From Gramella sp. AN32 (GTDB lineage: Bacteria > Bacteroidota > Bacteroidia > Flavobacteriales > Flavobacteriaceae), in NCBI RefSeq assembly GCF_023718305.1, contig NZ_QEYO01000011.1, positions 92,653 to 156,652 on the forward strand: 64,000 bases of DNA, in the 5' to 3' direction. Position 1 is the first letter of the stretch, and the number at the start of each line of letters is the position of its first letter. The notes under the pieces are model-generated. The model was not told where the DNA came from. It was given only the letters and a program-made list of their open reading frames with translations, and made no database searches. Shown one piece after another: positions 36,312-45,162 of the stretch. The position numbers were made by a program, and so were the translations under genes.

Positions 36312-38069
36312 TTATTGCCATGTAAGTTGAACATTCTTCAAATTCAAAGGATTCCATTTTTCAGAAACCGGCATAAGGGATAATTCGTAGTCTCCGGGTT
36401 TATCTATAGTGAATGTGCCTAAATCAATTGAATTAAAATCACCATATCTGCCGGAAGCCGGAATTTTTACTGGAACAGATTTCTCCTTAAGTGTTACTAA
36501 TAATTCTGAATCATTTTCATTAGCTATTTCTGAGTGTATACTGAAGGTACCGGGCTTTTCTACCCTAAACTTCCAGTACACCCGGGCTTTATCGCTGGTC
36601 CAGTGATCTATATGGTCCTTAGATTTATTATACTCGGCTCCCGGGCCTTGCAAATTTTGAAATTGCGCGCGTTGTGCGACCAAAGCAATAGACCCTTTTT
36701 CATCCTGACTAATTGGTTTACGCGGGATAGCATTTGGAGCTCCTTTAATTTTTAAAACCACCACCGAAGCTATAGAATCTGGAGCCTGCCCCATTATATT
36801 AACTGTTATGCCATCTTCAGAAGTTGTGGTTTCAAAAACTCTGGAGGTATCTGTTAACAAATAACTGGAAACTACCTCATTCTTTAATTTTACGGGAAGT
36901 TTAGCTCCGGATTTCCAGTCAAATACGTGTAAATATAAGGTCGAATTTTCTCCCTCCTGTCTCATCGTTATTCTGCCCCATTCCGGTTCTTCTTCGCACG
37001 GATTTGCCTGAGTTTTATAAATGGATTCGCTATTTTTATCCATCCATGCTCCAATAGCTTTTAGCCTTGTGGTGGCCTCAGGTCTCAATATACCTTCATG
37101 TGTAGGGCTTACATTTAAAAGGTAATTTCCGCCTTTGCTACTTGCATCAATCAAATTACGAATAAGTGTTTCAATCGATTTAAAATTATCATCATCACTC
37201 CTATACCCCCAACTACCACTAATAGGCTGGCAAATTTCCCAATATCTATCTTCAGGTTTCTCACTAGGTAATTTTCGTTCAAATGTTTTATGATCGCCCG
37301 GATAGTCTTCCCCTAAACGGTCGTTGGTAATAATCCCCGGTTGTAAGGCGCTGGTTATATGGTATAAACTATCAACCACCTTTTTGGTCATTTTTCTTGG
37401 AGTATCCCACCAAAAAATTGAAATAGGCCCGTATTCGGTTAATAATTGTTCAACTTCCGGAAGCGCTTTTTCATAGACGTATTCATCACTGCTCACACGC
37501 TCTATACCCTCATCCCAATTATTACCCATGCCTCCCGGGTGATGCCAGTCCTGGGCTTGCGAATAATAAAACCCAAACCTTAATCCCTGTTCTTTACAGG
37601 CTTCTGCTAACTCTTTTAGCACATCCCGTTTAAACGGCGTGGCATCAACCACATTATAAGGATTTACTTTAGAGTCGAACATGGAAAACCCATCATGATG
37701 CTTGGCGGTAATCACCATATATTTCATACCTGCTTCCTTTGCTAAAGCCACAAATTTATTGGCATCAAACTTTGCTGGATTGAATTGATCGGCAAATTTT
37801 TCATATTCGGCAATAGGAATTTTGCCTTTATTCATGATCCACTCGGCACTATTGGTTTGTGCCTCGCCTTTGTAAAATCCCGCAGGAACTGAATAAATTC
37901 CCCAGTGAATAAACATTCCGAAACGCGCTTCTTCCCACCATTCCATGCGTTCCTCTTTTGAAAGCGGTTCCTTTTGTCCTGCTTTAGCCTGGCTTTTAGA
38001 TTCAGAGCATCTCGTAAAAAGCAGGATTATCCCCATTATTAACATAAGCCATTTTTGTACATTTTTCAT
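36312..38069 (-). CDS. Alpha-L-fucosidase, GH29, lipoprotein
   Basis: An in-frame ATG at 38087 is possible. The start at 38069 is preferred because it is preceded by AAGGA at good spacing and leads straight into a lipoprotein signal (F-T-R-C). The protein has 585 aa. The GH29 catalytic barrel opens with M-E-W-W-E-E-A-R-F-G-M-F-I-H-W-G and contains K-H-H-D-G-F. The candidate nucleophile Asp is in I-F-W-W-D-T-P. A C-terminal domain of ~130 residues resembles a carbohydrate-binding beta-sandwich. It removes alpha-L-fucose. It is only distantly similar to the other GH29 at 49646, so the two may act on different fucose linkages. Confidence 0.9.
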   Translation of the reverse strand: MKNVQKWLMLIMGIILLFTRCSESKSQAKAGQKEPLSKEERMEWWEEARFGMFIHWGIYSVPAGFYKGEAQTNSAEWIMNKGKIPIAEYEKFADQFNPAKFDANKFVALAKEAGMKYMVITAKHHDGFSMFDSKVNPYNVVDATPFKRDVLKELAEACKEQGLRFGFYYSQAQDWHHPGGMGNNWDEGIERVSSDEYVYEKALPEVEQLLTEYGPISIFWWDTPRKMTKKVVDSLYHITSALQPGIITNDRLGEDYPGDHKTFERKLPSEKPEDRYWEICQPISGSWGYRSDDDNFKSIETLIRNLIDASSKGGNYLLNVSPTHEGILRPEATTRLKAIGAWMDKNSESIYKTQANPCEEEPEWGRITMRQEGENSTLYLHVFDWKSGAKLPVKLKNEVVSSYLLTDTSRVFETTTSEDGITVNIMGQAPDSIASVVVLKIKGAPNAIPRKPISQDEKGSIALVAQRAQFQNLQGPGAEYNKSKDHIDHWTSDKARVYWKFRVEKPGTFSIHSEIANENDSELLVTLKEKSVPVKIPASGRYGDFNSIDLGTFTIDKPGDYELSLMPVSEKWNPLNLKNVQLTWQ

Positions 38070-38118
38070 TTGATCCTTAATTTTCATTACCGAAATATTT
38101 TATTATAATCCTGAAATT

Positions 38119-39711
38119 CTAACGAACAACTTCCAAATAGATCTCCTCGGTAAGTTTACGCAAGTTTTTTAAAACATCAGAGTACTCCGTATTTCCTGCC
38201 AGATTATTTTGTTCCATCGGGTCATTCTCCAGATCATATAATTCCTCGATTTTCGGGTCATGTTCATAATAGACAAAATATTTATATCTCTCAGTACGTA
38301 CTCCCCTGGCCCGGTAGGATTTATTAGCATCTATCAGGTTTTGATTGATTTCATCAACATTATTTTTATAGCGTTCCTGAAACATATCCACAAGAAACAG
38401 ATCTTCCATAAAGACCGCATCTCGCCATTGAGACATATCCTGAGTTTTATTTAAAATCCCACTAATATCCCTGCCCTGCATACTCGCTGGCGGTTCTAAA
38501 CCTGCCATGGAGACGATCGTGGGTGCCATATCTACTGAAGAAATTAAAGCATCCTCACGGCGCGGAAAAGTGGATGCTCGTTTGCGCCCATCATAAACGA
38601 TCAAAGGCGCTTTTATCGATTCCTCATAGAGCAGGGCTTTATCGAAAAGTCCGTGGGAGCCATGGAAACGTCCATTATCACTCGTATAGATAATAACGGT
38701 ATTCTCCAGTATTCCTTTTTCCTTTAGCTTCTCCACTAACAATCCTACCTGTTCATCTACCGTATAACCCTGGGTGGCAAAACGACGCACCAATCGCTGG
38801 TATAGTTCGGGGGTGGATGATCGTTGTTTGTGTAGATACACACCCCGTGCATTTTCTTTCACCACTACGGGTAAATCGGGATTACCGCCTTCCACCCAAT
38901 TCTCCGGAACAGACATTTGAGCATCCTCAAATTGTTTGTAATGTGGCCAGTAAACATCCCTATCGTTATCATGCTTTACGGCATAGAAGCTAACGGACAG
39001 GCAAAAAGGCTGTTCTTTTGGCTGCGTATCCAGAAAATGGAGCATTGCTTCTCCCGTTCTCAGCGTTCTTCCCGAATTCTGCCTTCCCTCTTTATAAATC
39101 TCCTGTAATTTTTGATCATCTTTGGGCCACATTACAATTCCATTTCTATCGTGGGTTTCGCTTCCGGCAAAAAAATCGAACATCTCTCCCATTTGTTTCT
39201 TGTAATGATGTTCCTTAGGTGTACTTGGCCGTGTGGCTTCCTCTGTTACCGTGAAACCAACCTTACCTATAAAACCGGTACGATAACCGGCATTTTTAAG
39301 CATAGCGGGATAAGATTTGGCAAAATCTGCCTGTGATAATGTATAATCGTTGGGAGCTACAAACCCGACCCTGTGGCTGGAAATATGCCGTCCAGTCATC
39401 ATGGTCACACGGCTGGGCATACAGATAGCCACCGCATAATATGCTTTATCAAAAGTAATACCTTCTTCAGACAGTTTATCGATATTGGGTGTATTAAACT
39501 CAGGTTTACCATAAGCCCCCATATTGTCCCAACGTTGATCATCTGTCATTAAAAAAATGATATTAGGAGGTCTTTCAGCAGTTTGTGCAGAAAGCCCGGC
39601 TGAATACAAAACCAGCAACAACAGAAATAAAAATTTGGAAATCCATTTCAGTAAACTTCTTTCAGAAGAACTGAAGACGCCTTGTATTAATATGATATAT
39701 GTCCCAGGCAT
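38119..39711 (-). CDS. Sulfatase, S1 family, secreted
   Basis: The protein has 530 aa. A hydrophobic signal (residues ~25-42, ending L-S-A-Q) is preceded by an unusually long N-terminal stretch, so the true start may be a little further in; no better ATG is evident. The metal site M-T-D-D-Q-R is at ~55-60. The formylglycine motif C-M-P-S-R starts at C97 and is followed by V-T-M-M-T-G-R. A Y-T-S-D-N-G-R-F-H-G-S-H-G motif lies near residue 345. The protein belongs to the S1 sulfatases; the subfamily is not resolved. It lies just downstream of the beta-helix gene and 32 bp before the GH29 gene. Confidence 0.87.
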   Translation of the reverse strand: MPGTYIILIQGVFSSSERSLLKWISKFLFLLLLVLYSAGLSAQTAERPPNIIFLMTDDQRWDNMGAYGKPEFNTPNIDKLSEEGITFDKAYYAVAICMPSRVTMMTGRHISSHRVGFVAPNDYTLSQADFAKSYPAMLKNAGYRTGFIGKVGFTVTEEATRPSTPKEHHYKKQMGEMFDFFAGSETHDRNGIVMWPKDDQKLQEIYKEGRQNSGRTLRTGEAMLHFLDTQPKEQPFCLSVSFYAVKHDNDRDVYWPHYKQFEDAQMSVPENWVEGGNPDLPVVVKENARGVYLHKQRSSTPELYQRLVRRFATQGYTVDEQVGLLVEKLKEKGILENTVIIYTSDNGRFHGSHGLFDKALLYEESIKAPLIVYDGRKRASTFPRREDALISSVDMAPTIVSMAGLEPPASMQGRDISGILNKTQDMSQWRDAVFMEDLFLVDMFQERYKNNVDEINQNLIDANKSYRARGVRTERYKYFVYYEHDPKIEELYDLENDPMEQNNLAGNTEYSDVLKNLRKLTEEIYLEVVR

Positions 39712-39747
39712 AAGTTCTATTTTTTATATTTAACAGGATTAAAAAAA

Positions 39748-41106
39748 CTAGTTTTCAATTTTCTTCACTTCAGTAGACCCACTTCTATTTTCGATAATTT
39801 CACCATTGGTTTCAATCGTACTGTGGCTGACTTTAGCTCCTATTTCAATAGGCATTCCGGTTTCATTTCTTAAATTTAAGTTGCTAGTTTCTCCTTCACT
39901 GTAAGGGGACATCGCCTCTCCATGCTCAGGATGTGTATAACCCACAAGAATAGGAAGGTTTTTCTCCCTTTTTTTCCCGTTTTCAGATTTCAATAGGATT
40001 TTATTATTGCTTCCCTGAATGGTTACCAGGGCATGTACCAACCTGTCAGACTCAGCAGGAATTACCGTTAGATCTACCTCAACGTTACTGCCTTCAACAA
40101 ACATAAGAGGTCCGTAATTCGCATCGCCTTTACAGTTTTTTACCACCGCATCATCCCCAATCCAGTAAGCCCGTTCAGTACCTATCGTAGTGCAATTTTC
40201 AAGTCTTACTCCCCCATTTGTTCTAAGTTCAAAACCAGCGCGGGTATTTTTAGCGGTACAATTCTTAAAATGTATATTCTTGATATTGCCGTATGTGCGA
40301 AAACCATCTTCTACCAGTGATTTCATATAACCAGGGGTGACAACGTATTTTTCTTCCCGGTTTTTAGTCCAGGTTTTAAAATTTACATCATAAGCAGGAC
40401 CCGAAGTTTCGGCCAGTATTTCATCTGTTTCTCGTACTTCACCTTCTACATAACAGTCTTCAAAATAAATATTCTCGGCATTATTCTGAATAAAAAAACC
40501 GTGTCCAAAAGAACGCATATAAAGTTTGCATCCGTAGAGTTTAGTATTGCTCCCGGTTACCAGTAGACCACTATGTTTTTCGTGCCGAATCACATAATCC
40601 CTGCCTTTTCCGAAGAGATCGCCATAGCCGTAAGGACTGGAGCCTTTCACGTATAAAGTGAGATTTCTAAGCACATTTCCCTCGCCTGAAACTTCAAAAG
40701 CTGCCCCTCCGGAGGAAGTTCCGTTTCCAATATATTTTATTTGTAAACCTTCAAGGGTATTGTTTCCTCCTGAAAGCACAAATTCATTAGTATGGATGGG
40801 CGGATCAAGAGCTTCCCGCAATTTCGTATCTACAATAATCTCGACGCCCTCCAGTTTAAAAATATTGTTATTCCCGTTGAATTTCATGAAATAAAACTGC
40901 TTATTGTCATGCTTTGCTTTCATGGCTTCTTCAGATATATAATCTTTGAAATGATAAGTTCCGGGAGCCATACTTATCACATTCCCGCTTTTTGAAGCAT
41001 AATTTGCTAATTCCCCAAGGCTGCTGATCTTTATATCTTTGGCAATCATAGCATTCCATAGAAAAAAGAAGGTGGTGATCAGGAAATATTTAATAGTTAA
41101 TTTCAT
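39748..41106 (-). CDS. Secreted right-handed parallel beta-helix protein
   Basis: This 452-aa protein has a signal peptide of about 22 residues. Repeated short strands with N-x-x-x-x-C/L spacing and G-N-N turns indicate a right-handed parallel beta-helix. It is colinear with the first ~450 residues of the protein at 45163-47169 but lacks the esterase domain. The beta-helix fold is shared by PL6, PL1/3/9 and GH28. No family-specific catalytic motif can be confirmed, though conserved K-H-S, F-G-H-G and E-T-S-G-P-A clusters may mark a substrate groove. A lyase or epimerase role on a uronate polymer is an inference. The sulfatase gene (39711) starts 36 bp downstream. Confidence 0.75.
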   Translation of the reverse strand: MKLTIKYFLITTFFFLWNAMIAKDIKISSLGELANYASKSGNVISMAPGTYHFKDYISEEAMKAKHDNKQFYFMKFNGNNNIFKLEGVEIIVDTKLREALDPPIHTNEFVLSGGNNTLEGLQIKYIGNGTSSGGAAFEVSGEGNVLRNLTLYVKGSSPYGYGDLFGKGRDYVIRHEKHSGLLVTGSNTKLYGCKLYMRSFGHGFFIQNNAENIYFEDCYVEGEVRETDEILAETSGPAYDVNFKTWTKNREEKYVVTPGYMKSLVEDGFRTYGNIKNIHFKNCTAKNTRAGFELRTNGGVRLENCTTIGTERAYWIGDDAVVKNCKGDANYGPLMFVEGSNVEVDLTVIPAESDRLVHALVTIQGSNNKILLKSENGKKREKNLPILVGYTHPEHGEAMSPYSEGETSNLNLRNETGMPIEIGAKVSHSTIETNGEIIENRSGSTEVKKIEN

Positions 41107-41145
41107 GTGTTTTGAATTGCTCTATAAGCAGTAATAAATTTCATT

Positions 41146-43149
41146 TTAATTTTTTACCGGTTCATATTGAAGCTTTATTGTTCCTTCGGTAACAGGCCTG
41201 GTAAAATCTATCCCAATTCTAAAAGCCGGGCCTCCTTCCCTCAAATGTTCCACGGGAACTTTTTCATCCTGGATCTTCAATTTGCCGCCACTTCCAGTAA
41301 TTGACACTTTTAATTTTTGTCCGTTTTCATTTAAAATAATCGTATTAGGATCAACGATCTCATATTCTGATAATGTCATAATAGCCATCCCAAAGCTAAC
41401 CGGAGCTGAAGCCTGTATATGATCTTCAATACTGATACTTCCATCGCCTGACTTCGTGTTTTCAACCGAACGGGTCAACTTTTTTATCTGCGGAACTTCA
41501 TAAGCAGGTTCAATGTTCATAGTAAGTTTATCAGATGTTGCAGTGAAAGAAGTAGACAATATTTCTCCCCTGAATTCCTTTCCATTAGATTGCAGCTTAC
41601 CATTAATTTTCGGCACGGGATGCCCCCATGAACTTCTGGCAGGATTATCTTCAGAAAAAGCGCCGGCTATATAAGAAGGAGCCCCAATATCCCCTGAAAC
41701 AATATCATCTCCATAGGCAATTACGTAACTTCCCACATCGCTATGATTGTGATTCTCGGCATTATGACCTGCCTTAATAGCAATGGATAAAGGTATTCTT
41801 TGCTGGCCGCGGGAAATTACGATTCCATAATCATCAAAATAAGTAACGGGCGGTAATGGGCTATAATCCTGGTCTTGCTGAGTGTATTTTTCAATATCTG
41901 ACCATACAATCAGGGATTGAACAGCCTCGTCTGATACGAAATTTTCCGGTTTTTTAGCGCCATAATATTTGGCAGCCATGATATAGGCAAAATTGTCACC
42001 CCCCTTTTTTACCCGGGTGACCCCATCTGAAAATGGTGCATACAGGCCGGGATGGATTTGATAATTTTCGGGGAAATTGGCTACTTTTTGCAATTTTTCG
42101 GGATTGTCAAAGGTAAAAAGATCAATGTTTCCATCGGTGTAATCATAGAGTATTTCCGCGAGGTAAAGATAATGCCCAAAGCCATAATTCCAGTAGCCCG
42201 TACCTTCAGAACAATAACCATCTTCGCCAAAACCGGAAAGGTAATAATCCATGCTATTGATAGCACTGCCTATCGCCGCGATCCTTTTTTCCCTGTCTTC
42301 TGAAGTTGTTAAAATCGTAAATAGCGTACCACTGGTACAAACAGAATTCCAGTTGCTGGTGCTACGGATCCATTTATTACTCTCAGGATCATCCTCTCTG
42401 GCAGATTTTAAATAGGAATCTGTGATACGCCATTGCAGTTGCTCAGAAATTTCCTTTCTGAGACCTGCAGAAAGTTTGTCCTCCAACAACTCATCTGCCA
42501 GCGCCAATACCAATCCGAATTTTCTCGCACCCAGATCTATGGTAACCCTTTTTCCTTCGAGCACAGTATTTTCACTATCGTCATGATTGGGATGCACCCA
42601 TGATTTCATATCCATAATGGCGCGGATGTAGGTTTCAATTTGCGGAAGGAATTTGGCATTATTGGTAATACATTCGGCTAAAATAAAATGCTCCAGGCGA
42701 TCCATCGTCCTGTAGTAACGCGGTTTATAGATCTTCCTATTCCCTTCTTTATTAGCTCTTCTGTAAATCTCATCTGAAATAGGTACTTCCGGCTCTGTCT
42801 CTACGGCATTTAAAGCTTCTTTTAAGTACTTTTTTCCAAGCTCACTCGCTCCAAATTTATCCCAGTAATTTCTATTTATTATGGATGGGGCGGGCTGAAA
42901 TCTTTCAGCCGGAACAATAGATCTCAACATTTCAAGCTGTATTTTATTTGGATAAATTGCACCTTTATCACCCGCTTCCAGGTAGGCTCTGATATCCAAT
43001 GATGTTTTTTCCTTTTCGGAAGGATTATCAGCTCCATAAGCGCTTATGAAGGCCAGCAGAAATAATGCGCCTAAAAAAAACATTCTAATCAGGCTCTTTC
43101 CACTTATATAACCAAAACCAGCTTTGTCTAAAGAAATTATTCTATTCAT
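41146..43149 (-). CDS. Heparinase II/III-like polysaccharide lyase, ~670 aa
   Basis: This 667-aa secreted protein has its signal sequence within the first ~40 residues (hydrophobic core at ~24-37, ending A-Y-G-A). An alpha-helical toroid spans ~residues 50-400. It includes R-S-T-S-N-W-N-S-V-C, the common W-N-x-V-C helix motif, and E-G-T-G-Y-W-N-Y-G-F-G-H-Y. A heparinase II/III beta-sandwich follows, with A-E-N-H-N-H-S-D-V-G-S-Y near residue 480. This layout resembles PL12/PL15/PL21-like oligo- or exolyases rather than the two ~920-aa lyases of this locus. It would release unsaturated uronates from oligosaccharides. It lies 6 bp after the FAD oxidoreductase and 39 bp before the beta-helix gene, so it is co-transcribed with both. 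Confidence 0.8.
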   Translation of the reverse strand: MNRIISLDKAGFGYISGKSLIRMFFLGALFLLAFISAYGADNPSEKEKTSLDIRAYLEAGDKGAIYPNKIQLEMLRSIVPAERFQPAPSIINRNYWDKFGASELGKKYLKEALNAVETEPEVPISDEIYRRANKEGNRKIYKPRYYRTMDRLEHFILAECITNNAKFLPQIETYIRAIMDMKSWVHPNHDDSENTVLEGKRVTIDLGARKFGLVLALADELLEDKLSAGLRKEISEQLQWRITDSYLKSAREDDPESNKWIRSTSNWNSVCTSGTLFTILTTSEDREKRIAAIGSAINSMDYYLSGFGEDGYCSEGTGYWNYGFGHYLYLAEILYDYTDGNIDLFTFDNPEKLQKVANFPENYQIHPGLYAPFSDGVTRVKKGGDNFAYIMAAKYYGAKKPENFVSDEAVQSLIVWSDIEKYTQQDQDYSPLPPVTYFDDYGIVISRGQQRIPLSIAIKAGHNAENHNHSDVGSYVIAYGDDIVSGDIGAPSYIAGAFSEDNPARSSWGHPVPKINGKLQSNGKEFRGEILSTSFTATSDKLTMNIEPAYEVPQIKKLTRSVENTKSGDGSISIEDHIQASAPVSFGMAIMTLSEYEIVDPNTIILNENGQKLKVSITGSGGKLKIQDEKVPVEHLREGGPAFRIGIDFTRPVTEGTIKLQYEPVKN

Positions 43150-43155
43150 TTTAAA

Positions 43156-44844
43156 CTATTTATATTCCAGAATCTGACCATCTTCAATCAACTTATCTTT
43201 TAACTGCTCGTAAGGAACTTCATGAATTCCCACTTCATCGTTAACGGCCAGAGCTGCCAGTGTTCCAGCGCTCTGTCCCAGGATCATAAATACGGGCTCC
43301 ATTCGAATAGAACCAAATGCAATATGCGAACTGGATACAGCCACGGGAACAATAAGGTTTTTACATTCCTCTTGCTTCGGAAGAATTGTACCTAAATGAA
43401 TTTGATAGGGTTGATCTGGATCTATACCTAAATCACCTTCATTTTGAACATAACCTTCTTTGGTAATATAACGCTGAACATTATGAGAATCCATGGCATA
43501 AGACCCCATCCCAATAGGTTGGGAAACTTCCTTTTTTCCAAGGATTTCGTTATCTGTCATTACAAATTCCCCTACCATTCTTCTAGCCTCTCTTACATAA
43601 ATTTGATACGGCCAGTGATCGTTATCTACAAACTCATCTTTCGCTAATCCCCATTTATTGATATTATCCCTCAGGTTTTCTGGTACACTCTCATCGTGTC
43701 CCCAGAAGTATAAGAGGCCTTTATGATAATTGATATGTTCTTCCAGTATTTTTTCTCTTTCTTCGTAAGATGCTTCCGGATAGTCATAGTTCATCCCGAT
43801 ATTATCTGAACTAAAAGGCCCTACATTGTTAACATCCCTTTTCTTATTCGGAATTTTCCCGCCACCAAACATGGCATGTCTGCCGGCTTTAAATACCCTT
43901 CTCAACAATTCATATTCTGCCGGGTCATAATTTTCTGGTTTTTCAAAAGGAACCACATTCCCCTCTGCATTTGTGGTACATAATCTATAATTATAAGCCT
44001 GTACCCGCTTATCACCAGAACCTTGTTCTCCCGGGGGAGCGGTGGAAATACGCGGTAACACACCACTGGTGGAATCACCTGGAATTACATACGGACTTAT
44101 GTTCAGGTCTCCAAAATTATGACTGTGATGAAATACTCCTTTCTGTACGCCATTCCATTGCTCATCATACACGCTGTTTGCCTCTCTTCCCACGTGATAA
44201 TTGACCCCAGCCGCGGCCATTAGATCACCTTCATAGGTAGCATCAATAAAGACCTTCCCGGTATAGGTTTCCCCATCCAGCATAGTTATAGAAACGATGT
44301 TCCCATCTTCCATTTTAACTCCGTTCTCCCTGTCGAGCCATTTATCTCGTAAAATTTTAATATCATGTTCTTCGACCAGGTTTTCAAAAATATTTTCTGC
44401 CACATGAGGCTCAAAAGTCCACATGGTTTTAAGGCTATCGTCTATAGCTGTAGTTCCCTGTCCTACATTTCCATACTCATCCCTTGGCTGCCATTTCCAG
44501 GCATCTTTATCCCGATAATGATTATAAACCCTATGGTAAAACTCTTTCGAGATCCCTCCAATAACTTCCTTGTTACCAAGATCAGTAAAACCAAGTCCAC
44601 TTGCAGATAAGCCGCCAATATGTTTTTCAGGGCAAACAATTAATACTGACTTATTCATTTTTTCTAATTGTACGGCGGTAGTTATCGCTGCTGATGTTCC
44701 GCCGTATATGATCACGTCTGCATCAAAATCCTCTTCCTTTTCATTGGAATCACATGCACACATAAGTAGAATGGGAAGCATTAGTAGAAGAAAACGTACT
44801 AAATTATTGGAAATCGCATTAAAGCTTGAGCTGCATTTCATCAT
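43156..44844 (-). CDS. Exported FAD-dependent oxidoreductase (FAD_oxidored family), copy 1, probable lipoprotein
   Basis: The protein has 562 aa. The N-terminus is a hydrophobic export signal ending L-M-C-A-C, a probable lipobox with C31. The FAD-binding beta-alpha-beta unit begins D-V-I-I-Y-G-G-T-S-A-A, followed by a G-G-L-S-A-S-G-L-G segment. Further in are F-I-D-A-T-Y-E-G-D-L, G-R-E-A-N-S and a C-terminal G-Q-S-A-G-T-L-A segment, all typical of the FAD_oxidored (PF12831) group. It is nearly identical to the protein at 32196-33863. There is no twin-arginine signal, odd for an exported flavoprotein. The substrate is unknown; oxidation of a sugar unit of the target glycan is one possibility. 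The next gene starts 6 bp downstream. Confidence 0.8.
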   Translation of the reverse strand: MMKCSSSFNAISNNLVRFLLLMLPILLMCACDSNEKEEDFDADVIIYGGTSAAITTAVQLEKMNKSVLIVCPEKHIGGLSASGLGFTDLGNKEVIGGISKEFYHRVYNHYRDKDAWKWQPRDEYGNVGQGTTAIDDSLKTMWTFEPHVAENIFENLVEEHDIKILRDKWLDRENGVKMEDGNIVSITMLDGETYTGKVFIDATYEGDLMAAAGVNYHVGREANSVYDEQWNGVQKGVFHHSHNFGDLNISPYVIPGDSTSGVLPRISTAPPGEQGSGDKRVQAYNYRLCTTNAEGNVVPFEKPENYDPAEYELLRRVFKAGRHAMFGGGKIPNKKRDVNNVGPFSSDNIGMNYDYPEASYEEREKILEEHINYHKGLLYFWGHDESVPENLRDNINKWGLAKDEFVDNDHWPYQIYVREARRMVGEFVMTDNEILGKKEVSQPIGMGSYAMDSHNVQRYITKEGYVQNEGDLGIDPDQPYQIHLGTILPKQEECKNLIVPVAVSSSHIAFGSIRMEPVFMILGQSAGTLAALAVNDEVGIHEVPYEQLKDKLIEDGQILEYK

Positions 44845-45162
44845 TGATACTCTATTTATGATATAATAATTTCTAATTAGAACTGATCTTTGAATTATTG
44901 GAGACCACTTATAAAATGGACTTTTGAATTGAACATTTGGGTCCTCTCTACAATACTACTCATTGACCCAATGAAAAAATATAAACCATTACCCATAATC
45001 TATAAACTATGGGTATTAATTCAGAAAGTGAGTATCAACCCCGTTCAACTTATTACATATTTCAGACTCTCTATGTATAGAGTTCAGATTAAGAGAAAAA
45101 TTAAATGACAGAAGGGTATGAACTTCTGAATTCGCTGGATTCACAAGTTTAACCGAAGTCTC
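44845..45162. other. Intergenic region with short hairpin, no gene seen
   Basis: This gap separates the beta-helix/SGNH gene from the FAD oxidoreductase. It holds an inverted repeat, ACCCATA (44991-44997) with TATGGGT (45008-45014), and a T-rich stretch a little beyond it on the minus strand. That could be a weak terminator for the upstream gene. A 72-codon open frame on the plus strand has no recognisable features and is considered spurious. Confidence 0.4.

Noticed and set aside
44890..45108. 72-codon plus-strand frame in the gap before the FAD oxidoreductase
   Set aside because: No recognisable features or start context; considered spurious.
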